From: CAYNYM01 sp964644375
Lineage (GTDB): Bacteria; Desulfobacterota; DSM-4660; Desulfatiglandales; HGW-15
DNA: 15,632 nt
Assembly: GCA_964644375.1 (NCBI GenBank)
Contig: CAZXWJ010000089.1
Coordinates: 1 to 15,632 of the forward strand
Reading direction: 5' to 3'
In this document: positions 6,066 through 13,216 of the stretch, piece after piece
Layout: every line of letters starts with the position of its first letter
How positions within the stretch are numbered: the stretch's first letter is position 1
The notes under the pieces: generated by a model
The model's database searches: none
Seen by the model: the letters and a program-made list of their open reading frames with translations, nothing else
Told to the model about the DNA's origin: nothing
Position numbers and translations under genes: made by a program

Positions 6066-9000
6066 TTGTCAGAAGAAAGACTGACTATGCTCCATAAATT
6101 ATTGAGACGATTAGGCCTCACCATGACCTGCGGGTTTTTCACGGTCCTTGCGGTTCTTGGCTCGATCGTTCTGTATGTGATCCTGTCCTTGTGGCTGGAA
6201 CGTTTTGCTGCGGGGGATATCCTTATAGTGGCCATCATTCCTGTGATCCTTGCGCCTCTGTTCACCTGTTTTCTATTAAGAACTGTCTTGAAGCTGGAAA
6301 TAGTCGAAAAGGACCTGCTAAACAGCGAGGCGCGTTTCAGGAGCCTTTATGAAAACGCCACGATCGGCATTTACCGTAAAGCTCCGGACGGCCGTATACT
6401 TCTTGCCAATCCGGCCCTGGTAAAAATGCTCGGTTACGCGTCTTTTGAAGAACTCGCAATGCGTAATCTCAAGGAAAAAGCCTGTGAACCGGCCCCTCCC
6501 CGGAATAGGCTCAAGGATCTGGCAGAAAAAGACGACGTGATAAAAGGCCTGGAGGCGATGTGGCGGAGAAAAGACGGTTCTCTCATCATTGTTCGGGAAA
6601 ACGCAAGGGCCATAAGGACGGAGGAGGGCGGGATCCTGTATTATGAGGGAACCGTTGAAGACGTCACCGGGCGCCGAAAGACGGTTGAGGCACTGAGACA
6701 CAGGGTGGGACTGGAAAGACTGGTCAATGGGCTCTCGGCCCTATTCATCAACCCAACCCCGGGGGAGTCGGACAAGCCGATCGAGGAGGGTTTAAAACTG
6801 GTCGGTGACTCTTCAGCGGCCGACAGGAGCTATGTCTTCGTGCTGGACCATAAAAAGGGGACCATGTCCAATTCCCATGAATGGTGTCGAAAGGGTATCG
6901 CGCCCCAGTTGGACAATCTGCAGGATTTGGCCCTTTCGGATTTCAGGTGGTGGATGGGCCAGTTGGAAAAAAGGGAAACCATCTTTATCCCCCACGTGGA
7001 AGATCTTCCGGAAGAGGCGGCGGGTGAAAAAAAGATTCTAATGGCTCAGGGCATAAAAGCCCTTATCTCCGTGCCCATGGCCTATGAAGGGAAACTCGTC
7101 GGTTTTCTGGGGCTCGATTATATGACAACGCAGAAAGAATGGGAAAAGAAAGACGCCGCATTGCTCAGGACCGTGGGCGATATTTTTGTCAACACCATGG
7201 AGCGCAAACGGGCGGAAGACGTCCTTCGGCAAAGCGAAGAAAGGTTCCGAAGACTTTTTGAACAGTCCAATGACGTCGTTATCCTCCATCGGACGGGTGA
7301 GATCGTCGATATCAATCAAAGGGCCTGTGAAATGCTCGGCTACAGTCGGGAACAACTGCTTACCATGTCCATACCGGATCTTCATACTCAAGAAGATCAC
7401 GAAGCGCTGCACGCAAGGCTTCAATTTACCCTGACAGAGAAGCCCGTGATCTTTGAAACCCAGTGGAAAAGGGCCGACGGCTCGTTGGTTGATGTCGAGG
7501 TAAGCTCCAAGGTCGTGGATCCGGAGAATCGCATTACCCAGGGAATCGGTCGCGATATTACTGAACGCAAGCGGGCTGCGGAGGCCCTCGAAAGAGAAAA
7601 AACCCTTCTTGAAAAGCTCTTTGACAATCCCTACGAGGCCATTGCCATGGGCGATGTCAGGGGGCGTTGTGTCAGAATCAATCAATCATTTACCCGTTTG
7701 TTCGGCTACAGGCCGCACGAGGCCATCGGACGGGATATCGATGAGTTGATCACTCCCCCGGAGCTGCGTGAACATGCAACAGTCATGCGGAGCCGGGCCG
7801 AGAAGGGGGAAAGGGTCGAGTACGAAACGCGGCGCAGACGCAAGGATGGAACCCTTGTCGATATAGTCGTTACCCTGGCCCCGGTTATCATAGCCGATCA
7901 ATTGTTTGGGGCTTACGCCATCTGGCGGGACATCACGGAAAGGACTCAGGCGGAAGAGGAGAAGAAAAGGCTGGAGGGACAACTTGTCAGGGCCCAGAAA
8001 ATGGAGGCCATCGGGACCCTTGCCGGCGGGGTGGCCCATGATCTCAATAATATTCTGTCCGGCATCGTCAGTTATCCTGAGTTGCTCTTGATGGACCTTC
8101 CACCTGATAGTCCCTTGAGAAAACCCATCCTGGCGATTCAGAAATCCGGAGAGAGGGCCGCCGGAATCGTTCAGGACCTGCTGACCCTTGCCAGGAGAGG
8201 CGTTGCTACAACTGAAGTGGTGAATCTCAACCAAATCGTCAGGGATTACCTGAAGAGTCCCGAATATAACCTGCTGCAAGGGGGCTATGAGGGGATCGAT
8301 ATGGTGACCGATCTTGAACCGGATCTGATGAACGTCCTCGGTTCCACCGTTCACCTATCAAAGTCGCTGATGAATTTGATGACCAATGCTGCGGAAGCCA
8401 TGCCCGGGGGGGGAACGATTCGTGTCTCCACCAGGAACCGCTATGTCGATCGCCCGATCGGAGAGTACGACAGCGTCGAGGAGGGTGATTATGTGCTCCT
8501 GCGTGTTTCCGACATGGGAGTCGGCATTCCACGCATGGATTTCGAGAGAATATTCGAGCCCTTTTATACGAAAAAAGTTATGGGGAGGAGCGGGACCGGT
8601 TTGGGCATGGCCGTGGTCTGGGGAACCGTGAAGGACCACCGAGGATATATCGATATTCAAAGCGAACAGGGAAAGGGTTCGACATTTACTCTTTATTTCC
8701 CCGTCACTCGGCGGGAATCACCCGCAGATGATCCTCCGCTGCCTATCGAGAGTTTTAGGGGAAGGGGAGAGTCCATCCTGGTCGTGGATGACGTGGAAGA
8801 GCAGAGGCAGATCGCGTCGAGGATACTGGGGAAGCTGAATTATGCCGTAACCACGGTTTCGAGCGGAGAAGAAGCGCTCGAATATCTGAGCGGGCGGTCT
8901 GCCGATCTCGTTCTTCTGGATATGATCATGGATCCGGGAATGGATGGGTTGGAGACCTATCGTAAAATCCTTGAATTGCACCCCGGTCAGAGGGCGATCA

Positions 9001-9128
9001 TTGTCAGCGGATTTTCCGAGACGTCGAGGGTCAAGGAGGCCCAACGGCTCGGTGCAGGGGCCTATATCAGAAAACCCTATCTTATGGAAAAGATCGTTAC
9101 GGCCGTTAGAACGGAACTCGATACATAG
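6066..9128 (+). CDS. Hybrid sensor histidine kinase (2 TM, PAS-GAF-PAS-PAS-HisKA-HATPase-REC)
   Basis: 1020 residues. Two membrane segments lie at about residues 15-45 and 50-75. They are followed by a PAS domain (~90-205), a GAF domain (~215-375), PAS (~390-505, ending in the typical DITERK) and PAS (~513-635). The kinase core has the H-box GGVAHDLNN with phospho-accepting His658, N-box LMNLMTNAAEAMPGG, G1 DMGVGI, F-box EPFYTKK and G2 GRSGTGLGM (~840-850). A C-terminal receiver domain has ILVVDD and phospho-acceptor Asp952 in LLDM, and Lys in RKPY. Phosphate would move from His658 to Asp952 and then to an unlinked phosphotransfer partner; no DNA-binding response regulator is adjacent. The start is uncertain: TTG at 6066 has GAGGAGGG 12 bases upstream, while ATG at 6087 has only an AG-rich stretch. 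Confidence 0.93.
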   Translation: MSEERLTMLHKLLRRLGLTMTCGFFTVLAVLGSIVLYVILSLWLERFAAGDILIVAIIPVILAPLFTCFLLRTVLKLEIVEKDLLNSEARFRSLYENATIGIYRKAPDGRILLANPALVKMLGYASFEELAMRNLKEKACEPAPPRNRLKDLAEKDDVIKGLEAMWRRKDGSLIIVRENARAIRTEEGGILYYEGTVEDVTGRRKTVEALRHRVGLERLVNGLSALFINPTPGESDKPIEEGLKLVGDSSAADRSYVFVLDHKKGTMSNSHEWCRKGIAPQLDNLQDLALSDFRWWMGQLEKRETIFIPHVEDLPEEAAGEKKILMAQGIKALISVPMAYEGKLVGFLGLDYMTTQKEWEKKDAALLRTVGDIFVNTMERKRAEDVLRQSEERFRRLFEQSNDVVILHRTGEIVDINQRACEMLGYSREQLLTMSIPDLHTQEDHEALHARLQFTLTEKPVIFETQWKRADGSLVDVEVSSKVVDPENRITQGIGRDITERKRAAEALEREKTLLEKLFDNPYEAIAMGDVRGRCVRINQSFTRLFGYRPHEAIGRDIDELITPPELREHATVMRSRAEKGERVEYETRRRRKDGTLVDIVVTLAPVIIADQLFGAYAIWRDITERTQAEEEKKRLEGQLVRAQKMEAIGTLAGGVAHDLNNILSGIVSYPELLLMDLPPDSPLRKPILAIQKSGERAAGIVQDLLTLARRGVATTEVVNLNQIVRDYLKSPEYNLLQGGYEGIDMVTDLEPDLMNVLGSTVHLSKSLMNLMTNAAEAMPGGGTIRVSTRNRYVDRPIGEYDSVEEGDYVLLRVSDMGVGIPRMDFERIFEPFYTKKVMGRSGTGLGMAVVWGTVKDHRGYIDIQSEQGKGSTFTLYFPVTRRESPADDPPLPIESFRGRGESILVVDDVEEQRQIASRILGKLNYAVTTVSSGEEALEYLSGRSADLVLLDMIMDPGMDGLETYRKILELHPGQRAIIVSGFSETSRVKEAQRLGAGAYIRKPYLMEKIVTAVRTELDT

Positions 9129-9242
9129 TTGAAACGGCCTTTTACCGGGTCATTGGCGCCCAAAATAGGTCCTCTACCGGTCTGGACCGATGCGGACATA
9201 AAAACTTTTGTGAAACTTTAGCGTTTACCTGGGTTGAGAGAG

Positions 9243-10217
9243 ATGCGCATCCACGAAACAGGTAAGATTGCAGAGGATTTTTACGCCCTGGGCATACCGG
9301 CCGTGCCGGTTTTTCTTCTGGACGGTCCCGTGCCCGTTCTTTTCGACGCAGGCTTCTCTGTGCTTGTGCCCCTCTATGAACGGGAAATCAAAGAAATCTT
9401 GGGCTCTCGATCTCCGGCTTACCTTTTCCTTACCCACTCACACTGGGATCACATCGGCGGCGCAGGGCATTTCAAGACCCTTTGGCCGGAGTTGCGCATT
9501 GCGTGTCATTCCCGGATCCGTGAGATCCTGACCCATCCCGGTGCCGTTCAAGCCATTAAAAGGCTCAATCGGCAGGGAACCCGGGACATGCCGTACTGGG
9601 GCCGGACGATCGAAGAGGACCTCCCTTTCAAGCGCTTTACGCCAGACCTCGACCTCAGGGCGGGACAGCGCCTTGAACTCGCCCCGGACTGCCATGTCAC
9701 GGCACTCCATACGCCGGGACATACCTGGGACCTCATGAGTTACTGGATGCCGGAGAGGAAGATCCTGATAGCCTCCGAGGCGGCAGGCTGTGAACTCGGA
9801 GGCCGCGTTATCACTGAATTTCTGGTGGATTACGACGCCTATCGCCAGTCCCTGCTGCAATTGATCGCTCTGGAACCGGAGATCCTTTGCCTGGCCCATG
9901 AGATGGTGTTCACGGGGCAGGATGCCCGGGACTACATGATGCGATCCCTGGAAGCCGCGGAGGCTTATGTGGACGAGGTCGAGGGCATTTTACAAGATAC
10001 GGGAGGGGATGTCGAGAGGACCGTGGGCCGTATCAAGGCCTCCGAGTGGGAGGATCTTCCCTATCCCAAGCAACCTGAACCGGCATACCTCATGAATACT
10101 CGAGCCAGGGTCGGGCACATCTTGGAGCGTATGAACAAGAGAGACGGGATCGGGGATAGGGGACGGACGACGGAGGACGGCGAACACCCTGATCAGGGAT
10201 CCCCCTCAATATCCTGA
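9243..10217 (+). CDS. MBL-fold metallo-hydrolase
   Basis: 324 residues with the metallo-beta-lactamase fold. FDAG (34-37) is followed by the metal motif H65-S-H67-W-D69-H70-IGG, then LHTPGHTWD as the third-His block, ASEAAG where the bridging Asp normally sits, and CLAHE for the final His. The bridging position reads Glu rather than Asp, so the second metal site may differ. Relatives range from glyoxalase II-like thioesterases to lactonases and redox proteins; nothing here picks one. The C-terminal tail past about residue 295 is polar and probably unstructured. ATG 9243 is preferred; an in-frame TTG at 9234 is the alternative and neither has a strong ribosome-binding site. It follows the hybrid kinase by about 110 bases on the same strand and could be co-transcribed. 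Confidence 0.85.
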   Translation: MRIHETGKIAEDFYALGIPAVPVFLLDGPVPVLFDAGFSVLVPLYEREIKEILGSRSPAYLFLTHSHWDHIGGAGHFKTLWPELRIACHSRIREILTHPGAVQAIKRLNRQGTRDMPYWGRTIEEDLPFKRFTPDLDLRAGQRLELAPDCHVTALHTPGHTWDLMSYWMPERKILIASEAAGCELGGRVITEFLVDYDAYRQSLLQLIALEPEILCLAHEMVFTGQDARDYMMRSLEAAEAYVDEVEGILQDTGGDVERTVGRIKASEWEDLPYPKQPEPAYLMNTRARVGHILERMNKRDGIGDRGRTTEDGEHPDQGSPSIS

Positions 10218-10267
10218 TTTCATGCATGATATGCCTATGAGGCGTTGGATCTAGGGGACGGGACCCG

Positions 10268-10591
10268 TTAGAAGATTTTTTCCGCCAGCCAGAAAAGAAG
10301 CATGCCGAGCACCACGGTTCCTCCAAGGGATCTTGTCTTGAGGGCAAATATGAAGGTCGGCAGGGCCACCAGAAGTTTTGGATTTAAAAGAATAAATTTA
10401 CGGGGATCCCCCAGGGTAACGATTTCAGGGAGGACCAGGGCGCTCAGGATGGCAACCGGGATCAGTTCCAGCCAGTCCACTAACCATTGAGGCAGACGCC
10501 GGCGGGAAAGATAGAAGAGGGGAATCCACCTGGGAATGTAGGTCACCAGGCCCATGCCGATAATCAATAATAAATAGTCCAGATGAATCAA
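10268..10591 (-). CDS. azlD: AzlD-family branched-chain amino-acid exporter small subunit
   Basis: A 107-residue membrane protein with three to four hydrophobic segments and the AzlD hallmarks LLIIGMGLVTYIPRWIPL near the start and LELIPVAILSALVLPEI (residues 41-57). With AzlC it forms a two-subunit exporter of branched-chain amino acids or related compounds (AzlCD/YgaZH type) in the inner membrane. The start is TTG at 10591, supported by GGAG seven bases upstream; no better ATG exists. It lies 47 bases downstream of azlC on the same strand, the usual order. It converges with the MBL-fold gene. Confidence 0.9.
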   Translation of the reverse strand: MIHLDYLLLIIGMGLVTYIPRWIPLFYLSRRRLPQWLVDWLELIPVAILSALVLPEIVTLGDPRKFILLNPKLLVALPTFIFALKTRSLGGTVVLGMLLFWLAEKIF

Positions 10592-10638
10592 AGATCTGCT
10601 CCGGTATACGAAAGACCTTTCCGTGTACAGGCTTCGGG

Positions 10639-11364
10639 TTACGATTTCTCACCCGACAGGAAAGGCCAGAGGCGTTTTAAAAAAACACCGACGGTCGTGG
10701 CCGCCATGGAGGCCAGCACCACATAAGAGTTGCCGGGGATCACAAGGGCAAGAACCACGGCCAGCAGCCCGGCCAGGACGGCCGTGACGGCGTGAAGCCT
10801 TCCTCTGAGTTGAAAGACCAGGAGGCAGAGGAACATGGCAACCAGGGCATAATCGATACCGAAGGCCCCGGTCGGAATAAACTGACCGCCCAGTGCCCCC
10901 AGAACCGTACTGATGATCCACACCAGGTTGGCCGTGTGGTTAAGCACCAGGGCCGGGCGCCAATGCCAGCGGCCTTCCCTGAACTTTGTAAGATTGACCG
11001 CGAAGCTCTCGTCGGTGACACCATAGGCAAAAAGAGATATCCAGCCCCGGTGAAGACGGCCCAGGTAAAGGGCCAGGGAAGAGCTCATGAGGAGATGCCT
11101 GAGATTGACCGTGAAGGTCGTCACGATAATGGGCAGTGCGGCGGCATTGGCGCCGATCATGGATACGGCGATGAATTGAGCACTCCCTGCAAAGACCAGC
11201 AGGGACATGAGAGCGACCTCCAGGGGGTGGAGCCCCGCCTTCTGGGCCAGGACTCCGAAGGCCAGCCCGATCGGCACATACCCCAGGCAGATGGGCCAGG
11301 CGGCCCTGGTGCCCTCCCTAAGACAGCCAGCTGTCCGTTTTCCTGAACGCTCTTTCAGCGTCAT
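10639..11364 (-). CDS. azlC: AzlC-family branched-chain amino-acid exporter large subunit
   Basis: A 241-residue polytopic protein of the AzlC family. The hallmarks are PIGLAFGVLAQKAGL (residues 31-45), MSLLVFAGSAQFIAVSM (53-69), the NLRHLLMSSSLA block and YGVTDESFAVN. It is the core permease of the AzlCD exporter. The ATG at 11364 has AAGG about seven bases upstream. It is transcribed away from hgcA, from which it is separated by a 246-base divergent regulatory region. The pairing with azlD and the family motifs make the assignment firm; the exported substrate is inferred from the family. Confidence 0.92.
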   Translation of the reverse strand: MTLKERSGKRTAGCLREGTRAAWPICLGYVPIGLAFGVLAQKAGLHPLEVALMSLLVFAGSAQFIAVSMIGANAAALPIIVTTFTVNLRHLLMSSSLALYLGRLHRGWISLFAYGVTDESFAVNLTKFREGRWHWRPALVLNHTANLVWIISTVLGALGGQFIPTGAFGIDYALVAMFLCLLVFQLRGRLHAVTAVLAGLLAVVLALVIPGNSYVVLASMAATTVGVFLKRLWPFLSGEKS

Positions 11365-11433
11365 ACCCCTACCTTTTTATTAATCGTCATCTTCGGCTTT
11401 ATCCGGGCCTCGATCCTCTTGTGTTTTGATTTT

Positions 11434-11462
11434 ATTAAACCGTCCCCGGGCGTTGAATGCAA
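11434..11462 (-). promoter_or_regulatory. Weak candidate promoter for azlCD
   Basis: Minus strand TTGCAT (11462-11457), 17-base spacer, TTTAAT (11439-11434), about 70 bases upstream of the azlC ATG. The -10 lacks the usual A at position 2, so this is tentative. Confidence 0.3.
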
Positions 11463-11478
11463 GTCATTCTTAACCGGG
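11445..11478. repeat. Imperfect dyad between azlC and hgcA
   Basis: CCCGG (11445-11449) and GAATG (11455-11459) pair with CATTC (11465-11469) and CCGGG (11474-11478) around a five-base centre, with a small internal loop. It overlaps the candidate azlC -35 and lies about 60 bases upstream of the hgcA -35, a plausible regulator site for one or both. Confidence 0.35.
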
Positions 11479-11539
11479 TTGCCGAAAGGATTCGTCGAAG
11501 GCGAGGATTTGTATTTTTGTTTCGCGGTTTGGAGGGGGG

Positions 11540-11568
11540 TTGAATAAATGAAAAAATGTTAGTATATT
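11540..11568 (+). promoter_or_regulatory. Candidate sigma70 promoter of the hgc operon
   Basis: TTGAAT (11540-11545), 17-base spacer, TATATT (11563-11568), both close to consensus. Transcription would start near 11575, giving a leader of about 36 bases to the ATG at 11611, but about 170 bases to the GTG at 11746. This favours the upstream ATG as a used start. Confidence 0.65.
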
Positions 11569-11610
11569 AAAAAAGTATGAATTGCGAGTTTATTGTTGAA
11601 AGGCAAAGCC

Positions 11611-12807
11611 ATGGATATTAAGAACGGGCCTGAAAGCCGTTCAACACAGAGAATCGTTGAAATTTCGGTGCCCTCCTCGCCCCCGGGGACGGCAGAACCG
11701 GGAACCCCTCCAGGGAGTTGCTGAGACGCTGGCCCTGAGGACCGGGTGCGTCCTCCCGATCCGAAGCAGTCCTTTGTGCTTGGGACGATTCGAACAGATG
11801 CGGGCGAGGTATCCCAGGTGTCGTCTATTCTGACAGGGGCCGATCGCCGGGGAACCGTCAAGGCGCGATGGGGCGTGGGCAGGATGGATTACAAGGTGGA
11901 TCCGGGTCTCTATGCCCTGGGATCGCCTGATCACCAATCACCGGCCCTGGTCACGGCCAATTATAAGATGAGTTTTGACGGACTCAGGTCTGCACTCCCG
12001 GGAAGGGATGCATGGATTCTGGTTCTGGATACCCGGGGAATCAATGTGTGGTGTGCTGCGGGAAAGGGGACCTTTTGCACCCGGGAACTGGTCCGCCGTA
12101 TGGCTTCAAGCTGTCTCGGCAGGGTCGTGGCGCATCGAAAGGTGATTTTGCCGCAACTAGCAGGTCCCGGGGTGGCCGCACACCAGGTCCGAAAGATGTC
12201 CGGCTTCAGCGCTGTTTTCGGCCCTGTCAGGGCGGCGGATCTTCCCGCCTTCCTCGATGGGGGTCTCAAGGCCACGACCGAGATGCGCAGAAAGACCTTT
12301 AAAATCCGGGAAAGAGCGGTTCTGATCCCTGTCGAACTGATGGCGGCCCTGAAATGGACCCTGATCATCGGGACCCTTTTGTTCATCCTGAGCGGTTTCG
12401 CGGGCGGGCAGGGGTATTGGCGCAATGCCTTGAGCTTGGGCCTTTCCTCCGTTTTCGGGCTGGTTGCCGCCGTTGTGGCCGGTGCGGTTGTCGTACCCCT
12501 TTTCCTTCCCTGGCTGCCCGGACGGGCCTTTACGGTCAAGGGCATCACTGCAGGGTTGGTTGCCGCAGGTTTTTTGGCCATTTTTCGTCTGGAAGATCCG
12601 GGAAACTGGTCGGTAAAATTGGACACGCTTTCCTGGTTCTTGCTGGCACCTGCCGTTGCGGGGTATCTGGCGATGAATTTTACGGGCGCCTCCACCTATA
12701 CCTCCCTTTCGGGAGTGAAAAGGGAAATGAAGTGGGCCGTGCCCCTGGAAATCGGGGCATGCTTTGCAGGGATAATCCTTTGGGTAAGCGCTCGCTTTGT
12801 GGCTTGA
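11611..12807 (+). CDS. hgcA: HgcA, mercury-methylating corrinoid protein; possibly a selenoprotein (in-frame UGA at 11722-11724)
   Basis: The uninterrupted frame is 11746-12807 (GTG start, 353 residues). It has a cytoplasmic corrinoid-binding domain with the diagnostic cap helix N100-V-W-C103-A-A-G-K107, preceded by LVLDTRGI and followed by GTFCT. After it come conserved LPQLAGPGVAAHQV and about five membrane segments from residue ~198 on. In known HgcA the cap-helix Cys ligates cobalt of the cobalamin that transfers a methyl group to Hg(II). The same frame extends upstream through a single TGA to an ATG at 11611 with a GAAAGG ribosome-binding site, eight bases of spacing and its own promoter. 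Read through, HgcA has 398 residues with Cys37-Sec38. The family itself is near certain; Sec insertion is inferred. If UGA is a real stop, translation must begin at GTG 11746, where TGAGG could serve as ribosome-binding site. Confidence 0.95.
11722..11752 (+). promoter_or_regulatory. Candidate Sec UGA codon and bacterial SECIS-like hairpin in hgcA
   Basis: TGA at 11722-11724 follows TGC (Cys). Immediately 3', GACGC (11725-11729) pairs perfectly with GCGTC (11748-11752). Inside, CCC (11733-11735) can pair with GGG (11744-11746), leaving the loop TGAGGACC with a G in its second position. Bacterial SECIS elements are such hairpins directly after the UGA. The apical loop here is only 11 bases from the UGA, which is rather close, so a stretched or alternative fold is possible. 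Confidence 0.5.
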
Positions 12808-12819
12808 GGAAGGATCGCA

Positions 12820-13167
12820 ATGGGAGAAATGATATATCTTAGAGAAGTCGTAACCCTGGCCCTGGACGAAGAGAGGTGTATGGGCTGCGGAATGTGCATC
12901 ATCGTTTGCCCCCACCGGGTTTTCGCTATGGAAAACGGTCATGCAAGAATCGATAATCGGGATGCCTGCATGGAGTGCGGGGCCTGCGCCCGGAATTGTC
13001 CCGAAGCGGCTTTGACCGTGAAGGCGGGCGTGGGGTGTGCCGCGGCTGTGATCAATACCGCCCTGGGCGTGAAGAAGTCTTCATGCTGCTGCGTCTTGGA
13101 CCCGGAAGGGGCCGATTCAACGGACCGTGCACCGGGTAAGGTTCCTGGTAACGGGGGATGCTGTTAG
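12820..13167 (+). CDS. hgcB: HgcB, 4Fe-4S ferredoxin partner of HgcA
   Basis: 115 residues. Two CX2CX2CX3C motifs (C20, C23, C26, C30 and C50, C53, C56, C60) bind two 4Fe-4S clusters. Cys73 in VGCAAAV and the terminal Cys114-Cys115 match the extra conserved cysteines of HgcB that are thought to hold or pass Hg(II). HgcB reduces the HgcA corrinoid to the state needed for remethylation. It starts 12 bases after hgcA with AGGAAGGA six bases from the ATG, the tight pairing expected. Oddity: the usual length is about 95 residues. Here a Cys triplet (C89-C91) stands where the protein often nears its end, followed by a polar linker of about 20 residues to the terminal Cys pair. Confidence 0.96.
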   Translation: MGEMIYLREVVTLALDEERCMGCGMCIIVCPHRVFAMENGHARIDNRDACMECGACARNCPEAALTVKAGVGCAAAVINTALGVKKSSCCCVLDPEGADSTDRAPGKVPGNGGCC

Positions 13168-13180
13168 ATTCAATTTGTGT

Positions 13181-13199
13181 CCTGTCCTTCGGCGACAGG
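13181..13199 (+). repeat. UUCG-capped hairpin between hgcB and the RseC-YHS gene
   Basis: CCTGTC (13181-13186) pairs with GACAGG (13194-13199). The loop contains C-TTCG-G, a very stable tetraloop, with one bulged C. It lies just before the GAGGGA ribosome-binding site of the next gene and has no following T-run. It could stabilise the upstream message or tune translation; a terminator is unlikely. Confidence 0.55.
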
Positions 13200-13216
13200 A
13201 CCGTGAGGGAGATAAG

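Noticed and set aside
9168..9188. GGTCC/GGACC hairpin after the hybrid kinase gene, considered as a terminator
   Set aside because: No T-run follows the 5-bp stem, and the next gene is on the same strand; left uncalled.
12157..12942. 261-codon minus-strand frame opposite hgcA
   Set aside because: Shadow of hgcA with low-complexity Gly, Gln, Lys and Pro composition and no recognisable domain.
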